Below, in pieces: positions 17,688 to 27,322 of a stretch of 64,000 nucleotides of DNA; position 1 is the stretch's first letter; each line of letters opens with the position of its first letter. The translations under genes were made by a program, and so were the position numbers. Source of the DNA: Cnuella takakiae (lineage in GTDB: Bacteria > Bacteroidota > Bacteroidia > Chitinophagales > Chitinophagaceae); contig NZ_MTFE01000010.1 in assembly GCF_001953305.1 (NCBI RefSeq), positions 2,648,717 through 2,712,716 on the forward strand, read 5' to 3'. Below the pieces are notes generated by a model. That model made no database searches. It saw only the letters and a list, made by a program, of their open reading frames with translations, and had not been told where the DNA came from.

Positions 17688-19238
17688 TTATTTATTGGCC
17701 ATGGTAATGACAATGATCCGGCCGCCTTCCTCCCGCGACAGCAACAGCTTTTTCCCATCCGTCAGGTCTACCATCGTGCCAATGGGGATTTCCTTGTCTT
17801 CGGTAAGATCTTTTAAGGAATCCAGCTTTTGGTTTACCAGTACCCACTTGTTGTGGTGAAAGGTGAAATAGCCCACCGGAATCATCTGTTCTTTTGTCAG
17901 CCTTTCGTTGCGTACCACGTTTCGGTTTACATGCCATTGAAACAGGTACTGGTTGTGGTACACCATCAGCCGGTGGTTTTCGGGGTGCCACACCGTTGGC
18001 TTGAACTGGTAGTACAGGTCCAGTACCGGCAGGGTGCCTTTTACCGGCGTTCCGCAAAAAGGACATTTGGGTGCATTGGTATTGTCAAACACAAACCACT
18101 TCTGGTCGCATTGCGGGTTGGCGCAGGGTTGCATCAGGTCGGTGGTTTTGAGCAGGGCCTGCTCCCAGCTGTCGGCGTTGGGCCGCATGTTGGGGTTGTG
18201 CAAACCTGTAATGAATGCCTGGTCGAACAATGTTTTCAGGTAAGGGCCGGTGAGGGTATAAGGCAGCTTGCTTACATCGGCCCAAGGCAGGGCCCATTTG
18301 CTTACCTGGTCCAGCTTGGGCCGGTTGGAAAGGTCGGTAGGATTTTCAATAAACAATGCCTTTTCTCCCATCGACAAGAGGTCGTCCTGCTCCGTATCCA
18401 ACGAGTTTACCTTGCCGCCCTTTAGGGGGTGGCGGTACAACAGGTACATATAGATCATCACCGCAAGGGCGTGGAGGTCGGTCGTGCGGTTGGCGTGTTT
18501 ACGGGCAGGATCCCGCAGTTCCAGGTGTTTGGTGGACAGTACTTCCGGTGCAATAAAATCAGCGGTACCGATTACATCGGGCGGGTACAGGCCGGGCACT
18601 ACCAGTCCATCGATATCGATGATGGTGGCCGAGCGGCTCACTGGGTCCACCAGCACATTTTTATAGGAAAGGTCGGAGTGGGCCAGGCCCGCAGCATGGA
18701 GCCTTTTTACGCCCCTTGCAATTTTGACACATACCTGGAAATAACTGAGCCAGTTGCCCAGCTCACTTTCATCCAGGCGGAGTGAAAAACCTTTGTTGCG
18801 AAACTTGCCCGAGGCAAACCAAAGCCCCTGCTTTTCTTTTCCTTTGATGCCTTCGCTGGTGGCATAGCCTTTCTGGAAAAAGAAAGCTTTGTTATAGGTA
18901 GGCACCACCAGGCCTACCTTTCCACCTTCCTCCACCATATCGGTGGGCCAGCAATACAATTCCTTGAAATAATCGCCGCCCTCCCGGTTGAAGAAACTGT
19001 CGTAGTACTGGGTCACGATCTTTTGCAGCCGCTCCCGAGAATTATAATCCTGTTTGTCGCGGTAAAAAGCAACCACGTAGGAGCGGTCTGGACCAAAGTA
19101 CACGTCCTTCATCCCGCCGCGCATGGGTTCGCCATTATCAACGTATTGATAGGTTTTGCCCGGGTGCACCACGGAAGGCGCCGTCCGGATGCGATAGCCG
19201 GGTTTACCTGTAAAATTGCCTGCTTGGTTCACAACCAT
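17688..19238 (-). CDS. Protein kinase with C4 zinc ribbon (TerY-P triad kinase)
   Basis: This 516-residue Ser/Thr-kinase-like protein has a degenerate Gly loop (MRGGMKDVYFG, residues 39-49) and the catalytic loop HSDLSYKNVL at 187-196 (HRD changed to HSD). The metal-binding motif appears as IDIDG (207-211), and the APE region is APEV at 230-233. A zinc ribbon follows near residues 375-400 (CANPQC, then CPFCG). A beta-rich tail of about 110 residues ends the protein. Kinases of this layout are found with PP2C and TerY proteins. Substrates are unknown; the VWA protein and the ASKHA protein are candidates. It lies 58 bp after the phosphatase gene on the same strand. Confidence 0.85.
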   Translation of the reverse strand: MVVNQAGNFTGKPGYRIRTAPSVVHPGKTYQYVDNGEPMRGGMKDVYFGPDRSYVVAFYRDKQDYNSRERLQKIVTQYYDSFFNREGGDYFKELYCWPTDMVEEGGKVGLVVPTYNKAFFFQKGYATSEGIKGKEKQGLWFASGKFRNKGFSLRLDESELGNWLSYFQVCVKIARGVKRLHAAGLAHSDLSYKNVLVDPVSRSATIIDIDGLVVPGLYPPDVIGTADFIAPEVLSTKHLELRDPARKHANRTTDLHALAVMIYMYLLYRHPLKGGKVNSLDTEQDDLLSMGEKALFIENPTDLSNRPKLDQVSKWALPWADVSKLPYTLTGPYLKTLFDQAFITGLHNPNMRPNADSWEQALLKTTDLMQPCANPQCDQKWFVFDNTNAPKCPFCGTPVKGTLPVLDLYYQFKPTVWHPENHRLMVYHNQYLFQWHVNRNVVRNERLTKEQMIPVGYFTFHHNKWVLVNQKLDSLKDLTEDKEIPIGTMVDLTDGKKLLLSREEGGRIIVITMANK

Positions 19239-19296
19239 GGTGCTCTATCGTTTAAATTTGGGTGCCTGGAAATAAGGGGATGGTGTGGCGCACCGG

Positions 19297-20703
19297 TTAA
19301 AACACAATCGCCAGTGTGCGGTCATCATGATTGCCCGGGCTCCAGAAATCCATCCACTGCGATAGCTGTTGTGCTATTTCCGGGTTGTCCGGGTTAAGGT
19401 CTACCTTGGTGCCTGCTTCATTGTTGCCCCCGAGGTCGGCCAGGAACTCCTGCCACTTGCTGATCTTAGGCAGTGCCGCTTCCACTACGAACTTGGGATC
19501 GTAAATACCATCCGACATCAGGAACAGGTAAGAAAAGTCATCGATCAGCTTAAATCCAAAACGGGTGGCGAACTGCTTGTTCTGGAAGATCTCCGGCATG
19601 GTGATAAAGCGGGTGCCGCCGCCAAATTCGCCTACGTCGAGCCAGTTCATCAGTGTCACTTCTGTCACGTCCCTGTTCAGCACTGCAATGGGGCAGTCGC
19701 CAACACCAAAAGAAAGGAATGCATACCCTGCTTCGTATTTTTTCCAAAGGGTAAAGATCAGGGTGGCGCTGAGGTCTTTCAGGGTGGCGCCACTTTCCTT
19801 GGCAAAGACCTCCAGCTTTTTGTGGGTGGTAAATGCAGCCTTGCCCAGGTTGTTGTATACAAAGTTGTTCAACTCCTTTTCCGTAGCGGCTTCCTGTTGG
19901 GCCAGGTATTGTTGCAGCACGGCGTCAAAACCTGCCATACTGGTTTTGGCCGCTTCTTCTTTGAAATACTCCACCACCGAGGCGCATGCCAGGGCTGAAC
20001 CTTTCCGGGACAACTTTGCACTGCCGGCGCCATCAGCTACCACCACAATCTGCCAGCCATTTTCAAGGCTATCGAAAGCAAAATCATCTTCGCGGAAAGA
20101 ACCCACATTTGCATGGGAGCGTCCCCGTTTGGATGATACCACAATGTGGCGGTCGCCCAGCGGGGCAAACTTTGTAACATGATCCTCCTTCCAGTAAGGA
20201 TCCTGTGTATCACTTTCCAGGTTTTTCCAGAGGCTTTTGGGGTCGGGATTAACCGTCAGGGTAAGGCTTTTTGCATGGAGGGATGCATCCTCTTTTTCTG
20301 TATCCAATCGGTACAGGAACTGGAGCGGGATGTCGCCACTTTGGGTAGGCGTACCGCTGATCTGCCCAGTGGCCGGGTCGTAGGCAAGGCCTATTGCCTC
20401 CAGACCCGAAAAAGCGGTTTGCACCATGTCCTGCCAGCCCAGTTTCTGAAAATCAAGGGTAGCAGTGTAATCTTTACCAACCGTTGCATTGGGGATACGC
20501 AGGAGCTGCTGCTGCAGGTCTGCAATCCGTTCTTCCTGTTTCCATCCGGCCATAAGCAAATTGCCTGTTTGCATGATTACATCAATAAGCGCCTGGTTTC
20601 TTTCGGCTTCCAGGAAGCTGTTGAACAGCGCTTTTCTGTCGTCCGTTATGGCAATGCCACGGTTACGGAAAAGGCTGTCCACCACCGCTATTATATCTTC
20701 CAT
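19297..20703 (-). CDS. PP2C-family protein phosphatase with N-terminal Ig-like motif
   Basis: The 468-residue protein has a helical N-terminus (residues 1-70), then a segment with YDPATGQISGTPTQSG near 108-123, which resembles a putative-Ig (He_PIG) repeat. A PP2C domain runs from about 185. Its metal-binding motifs are VVVADGAGSA (220-229) and LMSDGIYDP, and it ends with DDRTLAIVF, giving the acidic residues expected of PP2C. It probably reverses phosphorylation by the neighbouring kinase. An Ig-like piece in a protein without a signal peptide is unusual. The VWA gene lies 65 bp upstream in the same direction. Confidence 0.87.
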   Translation of the reverse strand: MEDIIAVVDSLFRNRGIAITDDRKALFNSFLEAERNQALIDVIMQTGNLLMAGWKQEERIADLQQQLLRIPNATVGKDYTATLDFQKLGWQDMVQTAFSGLEAIGLAYDPATGQISGTPTQSGDIPLQFLYRLDTEKEDASLHAKSLTLTVNPDPKSLWKNLESDTQDPYWKEDHVTKFAPLGDRHIVVSSKRGRSHANVGSFREDDFAFDSLENGWQIVVVADGAGSAKLSRKGSALACASVVEYFKEEAAKTSMAGFDAVLQQYLAQQEAATEKELNNFVYNNLGKAAFTTHKKLEVFAKESGATLKDLSATLIFTLWKKYEAGYAFLSFGVGDCPIAVLNRDVTEVTLMNWLDVGEFGGGTRFITMPEIFQNKQFATRFGFKLIDDFSYLFLMSDGIYDPKFVVEAALPKISKWQEFLADLGGNNEAGTKVDLNPDNPEIAQQLSQWMDFWSPGNHDDRTLAIVF

Positions 20704-20768
20704 TGCCGCTATGTTTTAAGCTCCTGTTTCTTTGGTAGAATGCTTTTTGAATGGAGCAGCTGTATCAG

Positions 20769-21407
20769 TTATACCACTACATTCAGTTCGGAAGGAGGGG
20801 GCGGCAGTTCGCCAAGACCGGTTACCTCTTTGCCCGAATCTTCTACCTTGGTGGAGGTAACGCCAATGGATGCGCTTACCCAGGTAAAGAACTTGGCGAT
20901 GCTCTGGCTGTCGGCGGTATCGAGGCTTACCACGTTTTCGGTGATTTGCTTGAGCAGGTTGGCATCGGCACCGCTGCCGGCTGCACAGGCAACGGTATAG
21001 GCCGTTTTGCGCTTTTTAAATTCTTCCAGTCCGCTTTGCCAGTCGTCGGTGGGAATGCCATCGGTCATGATAAAAACAAGGGGCTTCCAGTCGCCTTTCT
21101 GCTCTGCGGTGGTCTTGGTCACTTCGTTGTCGATGCTGGTGGCTGCCAGTCGCAGGGCAGCACCCAGGCTGGTGGTGCCGGTAGCCTTGATGTCCACCAT
21201 CTGGAAAGAAGCCAGGTCGGTAAGCGGCACCAGCTGGCGCGCATCGCTGTCGAAGGTGATCACGCTGATGAAGGCGGTCTCAATGGCCTGCGGGTTCTGG
21301 CGCAGGGAGCTGATCATAACCTGCACGCCGTTTTTTACGGCTTCGATGGGCTCGCCGGTCATTGATCCTGAAGTATCGAGCAAGAGGTAAACGGGGAGTC
21401 TTCTCAT
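20769..21407 (-). CDS. TerY-like von Willebrand factor A domain protein
   Basis: A 212-residue single-domain VWA protein. The MIDAS motif DTSGSM is at residues 11-16. The conserved Thr (GTTSLG) and Asp (MTDGIPTDD) positions are present, so a metal-ion site should be functional. TerY proteins of tellurite-resistance and stress clusters have this size. It is probably the first gene of the cluster and is followed by phosphatase and kinase genes, the arrangement described as the TerY-P triad. No TerC, TerD or TerZ gene is seen in this window. Confidence 0.86.
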   Translation of the reverse strand: MRRLPVYLLLDTSGSMTGEPIEAVKNGVQVMISSLRQNPQAIETAFISVITFDSDARQLVPLTDLASFQMVDIKATGTTSLGAALRLAATSIDNEVTKTTAEQKGDWKPLVFIMTDGIPTDDWQSGLEEFKKRKTAYTVACAAGSGADANLLKQITENVVSLDTADSQSIAKFFTWVSASIGVTSTKVEDSGKEVTGLGELPPPPSELNVVV

Positions 21408-21627
21408 TTTGTATGGTGATTTTTGGGTGTATAAAAAGGGAAATGCCCAGCGATGCAGCGCATTTCCAGGGTCGCACCATTATATGCAAATCCTGAGCCT
21501 TGTTTCATTAGTCAGGAACAGGTTTGCATTCTGAAAGGGATATCCTCTATCCCTTTTTACAAAAACTGAAATGCTTTTATCAGGGTTGTACCTCCTGCTC
21601 ATCCCTTTCTTTCCCAGTTATTCAAAT

Positions 21628-21662
21628 GAATAGAGCGCATCCATCATGGATGCGCTCTATTC
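21628..21662. terminator. Bidirectional hairpin before the TerY-like cluster
   Basis: Perfect 17-bp arms (21628-21644 and 21646-21662) form a hairpin around CATCATG. It follows the second PAS kinase gene, which ends at 21701 on the minus strand, and so probably separates that gene from the cluster. Confidence 0.75.
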
Positions 21663-21700
21663 GTTGTGCTATGTACCCGTTCTTTTATTATCAATACTGG

Positions 21701-24430
21701 TTATTCAATGGGCAACAGCACGGAAAAAGTTGCCCCTCTGCCCGGTATACTTTCAGCCCAGATATAACCGCCATGGTTTTGCACAACGTTTTGTGCAATG
21801 GACAATCCAACACCCGTGCCGCGGTATTCGGCATTGCCATGCAGCCGCGTAAATACATTGAAGATTCTTTCTGCATCTTCCTGGTCGAAACCAATACCAT
21901 TGTCCTGCACTACAACCAGGTGGTACAGCATTTCACCTCTTTTGCCATTGAGGTGCAAGGGGGTGTCTATACCTTTTACCTGTTTTGAGGTGATGTTGAT
22001 TACGGGCGGTATATCTGGGTTGCTGTACTTAAGGGCATTGCCAATGAGGTTCAGAAAAAGCTGCTGCAATTGTTGCCGGTGTCCTTTGATGGTGGGTAAT
22101 TCAGCTACCTTGATGGTGGCTTTTTTCTCTGCCAGTTCTACCTCCAGGTCTTCCAGCACCAGCTGAATTTTTTTGTTCAGGTCCACCATTTTATCCTTCA
22201 CGGCACCCCTGCTCACATGCGAGTACAGCAACAGGTCGTCTATAAGGGTGTTCATCCGGTGGGTAGCATTGATGATCCTGGTGAAATAATGTTTGTCATC
22301 CTCCTCCAGCTTGCCTTCGAGCCGGCCTTTGAGCCGGTCGGAAAAGATCTGGATCTTGCGCATGGGCTCCTTCAGGTCGTGGGAAGCGGCATAGGCAAAC
22401 TGCTCCAGGTTTTTGTTGGAACGTTCCAGTTCTTCATTGCTTTTGTGAAGGGCTTCATTGGCGTCCGCAAGCGCCTGTGTGCGCTCTTCCACTTTCTTTT
22501 CCAGCTCTTCCTGCCATTGTTTCCGCTCGGTGATATCGCGGAAGAAAACGGATAAACCGCCATCAGTTCCCGGGTATATGCTGGTATCAATCCAGATACC
22601 GAGCAGGGGCGACACGGTTTCATAATGAACGGGTCTGCCTTCCTTTTGCGCCTGGTAGTGCATGTGATAAGATTGGCTGCCTACGGCTTTGGGAAACTCG
22701 GTCCAGTAGTGTTTACCAATCAGGGCCTCGCGGTCGCTGCCCCAGAGTTGGGCTGCTTTTTTATTGACATAGGTAAAGTTGAAATGCTCGTCCAGCGCAT
22801 AAAAAGCATCGGCTGTACTTTCCAGGATATTGACGATGCGTTCATGCGCTAGGCGCAGGTCTGCCTCCACCTTTTTACGTTCAGTAATGTCCTGCATAGA
22901 ACCCAGCATCCGGGATGCCTTTCCGTCCTTATCATGGATGATATAGCCCCTGTCGAATACAAGGGCATAGCTGCCATCTTTTTTCCGGAACCGGTATTCT
23001 GCCGACCAGTTGGTTCCGCCACTACTAATTACCTCGTGAATGCCACCCACAATACGTTCCTTATCATCGGTGTGCACGCGGTTGTACCAGGAATCCACGG
23101 TGGGTTCTATCTCCTCGGCCTGGTAACCAAAAAGTTCTTTAAAACCTTCGTTCCACCAAATTTCATCCGTGCGCAGGTTCCAATCCCAGATTACGTCCTG
23201 GGTCGCTTTGGCCACCAGGTAAAAACGTTCGGTGCTTTGCTGCAAGGCCTCGGCCGCCCTTATTTGCTCGTGCACATCGGTGGTGGAACCATACCATTTC
23301 AATATGCGGCCATGTGCGTCCTGCATCGGTGTGCCCCTTGTAAGAAACCAGCGGTATTTGCCGTCAAACCGTTTAAGGCGGTATTCAATTTCATAGATGG
23401 TGCCGGTCTGAAGGGCTTGGTTCCATACCGCATGTGTACGTTCCAGGTCGTCTGGATGCAGTGATTGCATCCAGCCATCACCCTGCACGGCTTCCAGCGG
23501 AAGGCCTGTAAATTCGAGCCAGCCTTTGTTGAAAAAATAGGTATACCCATTGGCTTCAGCCGCCCACACCAGCTGCGGCAGGGTGTCGGTCACAAACTGT
23601 AATTCCTTATTGGCTTCCTGGACTTTTTGCCGGGCCTTCACCTGCTCCGTTACATCGTGTGAAATGGTAAAAACTCCAGTTGCTTTGGTGCTGCCATTAG
23701 TGAAGTAAGGCTGGTACACCAGGTTGAAATAGTGCAGCTCCTCTTTTTCTTTAGCCATGGAAGATACGGGCACCTCATGTGCAATATAAGGTTGCCCGGT
23801 GGTGCGCACCTGGTTGAACAGTTCGATGATGCCCTGGCCCTTCAGTTCGGGCAAGCTTTGTAAAATGGGCTTGCCAATGATCTCTTTCCCTTTGCCCCAT
23901 AACTTTAAAGCTTCTTCGTTGGCCATCTCCAGCACATAGTTGTCACCGTTTACCATACCTACCACCATGGGTGCATGCATAAAAAGGCCAAAGGCTTTTT
24001 CAATGCCTTCCAGCTTTTGTGCTTTTTTCCGGGCCTGGACCTGCCCGGTTATGTCCTCGGCGGTATGGATGATGTACAGCAGTTCGCCTGCATTACCCAG
24101 TACCGGCACATTGTACACCTGCCAGTATTTTTCGGTAAAACTGCCATCTTCATTGGCAACATCGTAGCGTTGCTGGGGAAGGCCATGGGGTACTTTTTGT
24201 TGTTGGATGTACTCCAGGGAAGCCCTGATGTTTTGCTCACCGGTAAATTCCGGGTCCAGGGTGCTTTGGGGGAACTGCTCAAAAAATCCGCGGCCGATTA
24301 ATGCTTCCCGGGGTAATCCGGTTGAGCGAACCAAATCGTTACTCACGGCCATTACGGTAAACAAAGGTGCATCGGGTAATAAAACGGCGCTGATACCCGG
24401 ACGGGCCTCGAAAATTTTAGGATCTAACAC
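21701..24430 (-). CDS. Multi-PAS sensor histidine kinase
   Basis: This 909-residue kinase contains about five PAS/PAC units in residues 10-640, with linkers such as DITGQVQARKK and DITERKKVEADL. A coiled coil (NEELERSNKNLEQF) leads to the HisKA box ASHDLKEP, His near residue 683. The HATPase motifs are NLIGNALKYS, DNGIGF, FNVFTRLH and GTGVGLSIA. No membrane segment is evident, and no response regulator is adjacent. Its C-terminal half is strikingly similar to the prophage-encoded kinase at 45722-47623, which suggests that the phage gene came from a related host. Confidence 0.93.
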   Translation of the reverse strand: MLDPKIFEARPGISAVLLPDAPLFTVMAVSNDLVRSTGLPREALIGRGFFEQFPQSTLDPEFTGEQNIRASLEYIQQQKVPHGLPQQRYDVANEDGSFTEKYWQVYNVPVLGNAGELLYIIHTAEDITGQVQARKKAQKLEGIEKAFGLFMHAPMVVGMVNGDNYVLEMANEEALKLWGKGKEIIGKPILQSLPELKGQGIIELFNQVRTTGQPYIAHEVPVSSMAKEKEELHYFNLVYQPYFTNGSTKATGVFTISHDVTEQVKARQKVQEANKELQFVTDTLPQLVWAAEANGYTYFFNKGWLEFTGLPLEAVQGDGWMQSLHPDDLERTHAVWNQALQTGTIYEIEYRLKRFDGKYRWFLTRGTPMQDAHGRILKWYGSTTDVHEQIRAAEALQQSTERFYLVAKATQDVIWDWNLRTDEIWWNEGFKELFGYQAEEIEPTVDSWYNRVHTDDKERIVGGIHEVISSGGTNWSAEYRFRKKDGSYALVFDRGYIIHDKDGKASRMLGSMQDITERKKVEADLRLAHERIVNILESTADAFYALDEHFNFTYVNKKAAQLWGSDREALIGKHYWTEFPKAVGSQSYHMHYQAQKEGRPVHYETVSPLLGIWIDTSIYPGTDGGLSVFFRDITERKQWQEELEKKVEERTQALADANEALHKSNEELERSNKNLEQFAYAASHDLKEPMRKIQIFSDRLKGRLEGKLEEDDKHYFTRIINATHRMNTLIDDLLLYSHVSRGAVKDKMVDLNKKIQLVLEDLEVELAEKKATIKVAELPTIKGHRQQLQQLFLNLIGNALKYSNPDIPPVINITSKQVKGIDTPLHLNGKRGEMLYHLVVVQDNGIGFDQEDAERIFNVFTRLHGNAEYRGTGVGLSIAQNVVQNHGGYIWAESIPGRGATFSVLLPIE

Positions 24431-24864
24431 TGTTCTGTTATCAGTTAAAGATTAAGGGTTGGTAAATATAAAGGTTTATGGCCCGACCCTTGTGTAAGCT
24501 GGCTGATTTAGAATTGGGTTTGTTGAGCCAGTGATAGTGCGCCAAAAAATGTTAAGTATCGCCCATGTTACAGGCAAAAGTTTTAAATCAAGCTTGCAGT
24601 TTTTAGTTATAAAGCCATTTTTCCAGCTATGTTGAAACAAATGTTCTACGGCTTGAAGGATGGACAGGAACGCACATACTTTTCGTAGTTAATTGCGATA
24701 AAAATTGCGGTTAAATCCACATTTTTAAAAGCAATACCACATCAAACTGCTTGTAATGCTGTCTGGAAGTATTGCCAACACCATAGACATGCTCGAAAAG
24801 GTGCACTACAGCCAACAATAATGGAATGCCCTGCTTTTGGTATTTTTAGTGGAATCACCCTTGC
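24431..24864. other. Gap of about 430 bp without a recognised gene
   Basis: This region separates the PAS kinase gene from the antiporter gene, which diverge. I find no frame with a convincing coding pattern and no strong hairpin. It should contain both promoters, but no exact TTG-N19-21-TAnnTTTG match was found by eye. Confidence 0.5.
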
Positions 24865-26468
24865 ATGCAGATCATCTTCATCCAGTTTGTCTTCCTTGTT
24901 TTATATATCCTGGCCTTGGTTATGCTGGCCAACAGGCTGAGAATTGCATACCCCATTGTGTTGGTTGTAGGTGGACTGGCGCTGAGCATTTTCAGTTGGT
25001 TTTCCCATATCACCATCGACCCTAACCTGGTGTTTTTTATTTTCCTGCCACCTTTACTTTATGAAGCTGCCTGGCAGGTGTCGTGGAAGGAGTTTTGGAA
25101 ATGGCGCCGGGTGATCACCAGTTTTGCCTTTCCCATTGTAATCATTACCTCCTGCGTGGTTGCGTTTGCATCCAGTGCGCTCATACCCGGCTTTACCCTT
25201 GCGTTGGGATTTCTGTTGGGTGGCATTGTTTCGCCACCCGATGCGGTTTCTGCCACCACCATCATGCGCCAGGTGGATGTGCCCAGGTCGTTATTGAGCA
25301 TTATAGAAGGAGAGAGCCTGCTCAACGACGCCTCTTCGCTGATCGTCTTTCGGTTTGCCATGGCTGCTGTTATTACCGGCCAATTTCATTTTGGCGAGGC
25401 TGCCGGCAGCTTTGCCCTGGTAATAGTTTTGGGAACGATCATCGGGCTTTTGGTGGCTGCTGTATTTTATGCCATACACCGCTGGTTACCTACAACCACC
25501 AGCATCGAGATCGTGCTTTCGCTGGTGGCTCCTTACTGTATGTATTATGCAGCCGAGCACTTTCACTATTCCGGTGTTTTGGCCGTTGTAAGTGGCGGGT
25601 TGTTTTTATCCAGCCAAAGACAGTCTATGCTATCCTACAGGAGCCGCATTGAGGCGGTAAACGTCTGGACCAACCTGGTCTTTGTCATGAATGGGCTGAT
25701 CTTTTTATTGATCGGGCTGCAACTCCCCACCATCGTAAGGCAGTTGGGCAACCCCAGTTTAGTAGAGGCAATCTGGTTTGGCTTACTAATATCATTGGTT
25801 TTGATTGTATGCCGTTTGCTATGCACGTTTGGAGCTGCACTTTTTACCCGCTTTATAAGCCGCTTTATTACCGTTGCCGATCCAAACCCCGGATGGAAAT
25901 CGCCCCTTATTGCAGGATGGGCGGGCATGCGTGGGGTAGTTTCATTGGCCGCAGCATTTTAATTCCTGTTGTCATCAATGAAACCACGCCCTTTCCCTTT
26001 CGCAACCTGATCCTGTTCATCACCTTTATTGTCATATTGGTAACGCTTGTTTTCCAGGGGCTTACCCTGCCCTGGTTGATCCGCAAGGTTCGACCTGAGG
26101 AAGCTTCACCTGCAACCAAGTCGGCAGCAGAAACAGAACTGATTATCCAGGAACGTCTCGCCGATGCGGGTCTCGCATTTTTAAAAGGCCGGCAAACGCC
26201 GGAAATGGGCGTCAACCCGCATTACCAAAACCTATTAGAGCGGGTAAGCCTCGACCATGTGTTTGCAAGCGGGAAAATGAAGGGTGTTGTGGATGAAGAT
26301 AACCTGCATGCTTTCCGGCAAATCTACCTCGACCTGTTACAAAGGCAACGGGCTATACTCCAGGAGTTGAACCGTGAAGATGGATTTGATGAAGCGCAAA
26401 TAAGAAAATACACAGCCCTTGTAGATATCGAGGAATGGAAGCTTAGGGAGCGTTTGCCTGAAGGATAA
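24865..26468 (+). pseudogene. CPA1-family Na+/H+ antiporter, frameshifted
   Basis: The first frame (24865-25962, 365 residues) has about ten membrane segments and the family motifs FLPPLLYEAA, GGIVSPPDAVSAT and EGESLLNDASSL. It ends in a stop right after MRGVVSLAAAF. The rest of the protein continues in another frame from about 25962 (IPVVINETTPF) to 26468, including the last membrane segment and the cytoplasmic tail. Adding one T to the TTTT run at 25957-25960 restores a single frame reading AAFLIPVV. The gene is therefore either a recent pseudogene, a phase-variable gene or a sequencing error at a homopolymer. An intact protein would have about 535 residues. Confidence 0.88.
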
Positions 26469-26854
26469 GTTCCAACTTTTAGTTTGCACCAGCTACATTC
26501 AAACACAATTGTCCCTTTTAGCTGATTAGTGCATCCGCCATGGGGCTTACAGCTATTCCATCCAGCGGTATATTGAAGAGGCTTTTGTTGCTCCCCGGCA
26601 TCCGAAATGGAATTTTCCTACCTGCACTCCAATCAAAGTTTGGCAGCCTTGGAATAGTATAAGGAATCTTAAACATGGAATTTCTTCTTATGCTATTCCC
26701 GCTATATTAGGCGCGTGTTGCTTTGGTCTAAACCTTGCGTATTGTTAGTATCAATCTCTAAACTTAAACTATATTGACGCGGCAACCGAAGCGGGAGCGG
26801 AGAAGATTTGGGAGATTGTAAGTTGGCAGCGGTTTTCAAGGGATACCCCCCCCA
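26469..26854. other. Intergenic region left of the attachment site
   Basis: There is no gene I can support. Small frames here are shadows. The region ends in a run of eight C residues (26846-26853) beside the tRNA terminator. Confidence 0.5.
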
Positions 26855-26881
26855 ACAAAAAACCCCGCAATTTGCGGGGCC
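26855..26881 (-). terminator. Rho-independent terminator of tRNA-His
   Basis: On the minus strand CCCCGCAA pairs with TTGCGGGG, followed by TTTTTTG, directly after the tRNA 3' end. It belonged to the original, intact tRNA gene. Confidence 0.85.
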
Positions 26882-26884
26882 TCT

Positions 26885-26933
26885 TGGGGTGAATGACGGG
26901 GTTCGAACCCGCGACCTTCGGAACCACAATCCA
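26885..26933 (-). tRNA. 3' half of tRNA-His(GTG): left prophage attachment site
   Basis: Read on the minus strand, the sequence contains the anticodon loop TTGTGGT, variable loop AGGTC, a full T arm (GCGGG-TTCGAAC-CCCGT), the 3' acceptor strand CATTCAC, discriminator C73 as expected for His, and an encoded CCA. Upstream of position 30 the tRNA is lost. The anticodon stem has a C27-A43 mismatch and no D arm or 5' acceptor strand exists. This is what remains on the chromosomal side when an element integrates into the tRNA. The reconstituted intact gene should lie at the far end of the prophage. Confidence 0.85.
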
Positions 26934-27130
26934 GTTACCTGAATTTTTCAATTTCTGAAACCCGCTCCTGTAGCGGCTTTGAATAGATCAGCTTTATTTT
27001 TTCGGCAGCTCCGCGCTGCACTTTTGTGATGATTTTTGTGATGCTACGGCTGGGCTTGTTTTGCCATCATTCAGGTATTTTCCCATTAGCTTGCTTTATG
27101 GATAATTGTTTTTTTTGATAAATTAGGGTT

Positions 27131-27322
27131 ATGGAAAAGCATGATAATACTGCAGGTAAGGCCACTATAAAACCCAGAACTCTTGCCAAGGCTATAAAAG
27201 GAGTTACTGAAGCGGCGCTTTCAGGGAAGCCCTCTCTTAATGCACGAGCTATTATTGCCGTTCAAGGATCTGGAACTTCAGAAAATAAAGATCATTCTTC
27301 ATCTCGTCCAACCGGGGGGTAG
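27131..27322 (+). CDS. Doubtful 63-residue ORF near attL
   Basis: The frame starts at an ATG after an AT-rich stretch and encodes a basic N-terminal part (KPRTLAKAIKGVTEAALSG). Its last third overlaps the 3' end of the minus-strand gene at 27252-27497 and looks like an antisense read of it. It could be a truncated remnant of an att-proximal gene. Nothing identifies a function. The neighbouring stretch 26936-27130 has no supported gene; a minus-strand open frame of about 43 codons there lacks a start. Confidence 0.25.
   Translation: MEKHDNTAGKATIKPRTLAKAIKGVTEAALSGKPSLNARAIIAVQGSGTSENKDHSSSRPTGG

Noticed and set aside
20146-21000. 284-codon plus-strand frame
   Set aside because: It is antisense to the PP2C and VWA genes, which carry clear motifs in the opposite direction.
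26702-26951. Small minus-strand ORFs across the tRNA fragment
   Set aside because: They read through the tRNA-His 3' half and its terminator, so they are not protein genes.
26936-27075. Minus-strand frame of about 43 codons ending at the att core, as integrase tail
   Set aside because: It has no start codon and is preceded by a stop; no catalytic motif of a recombinase can be seen.
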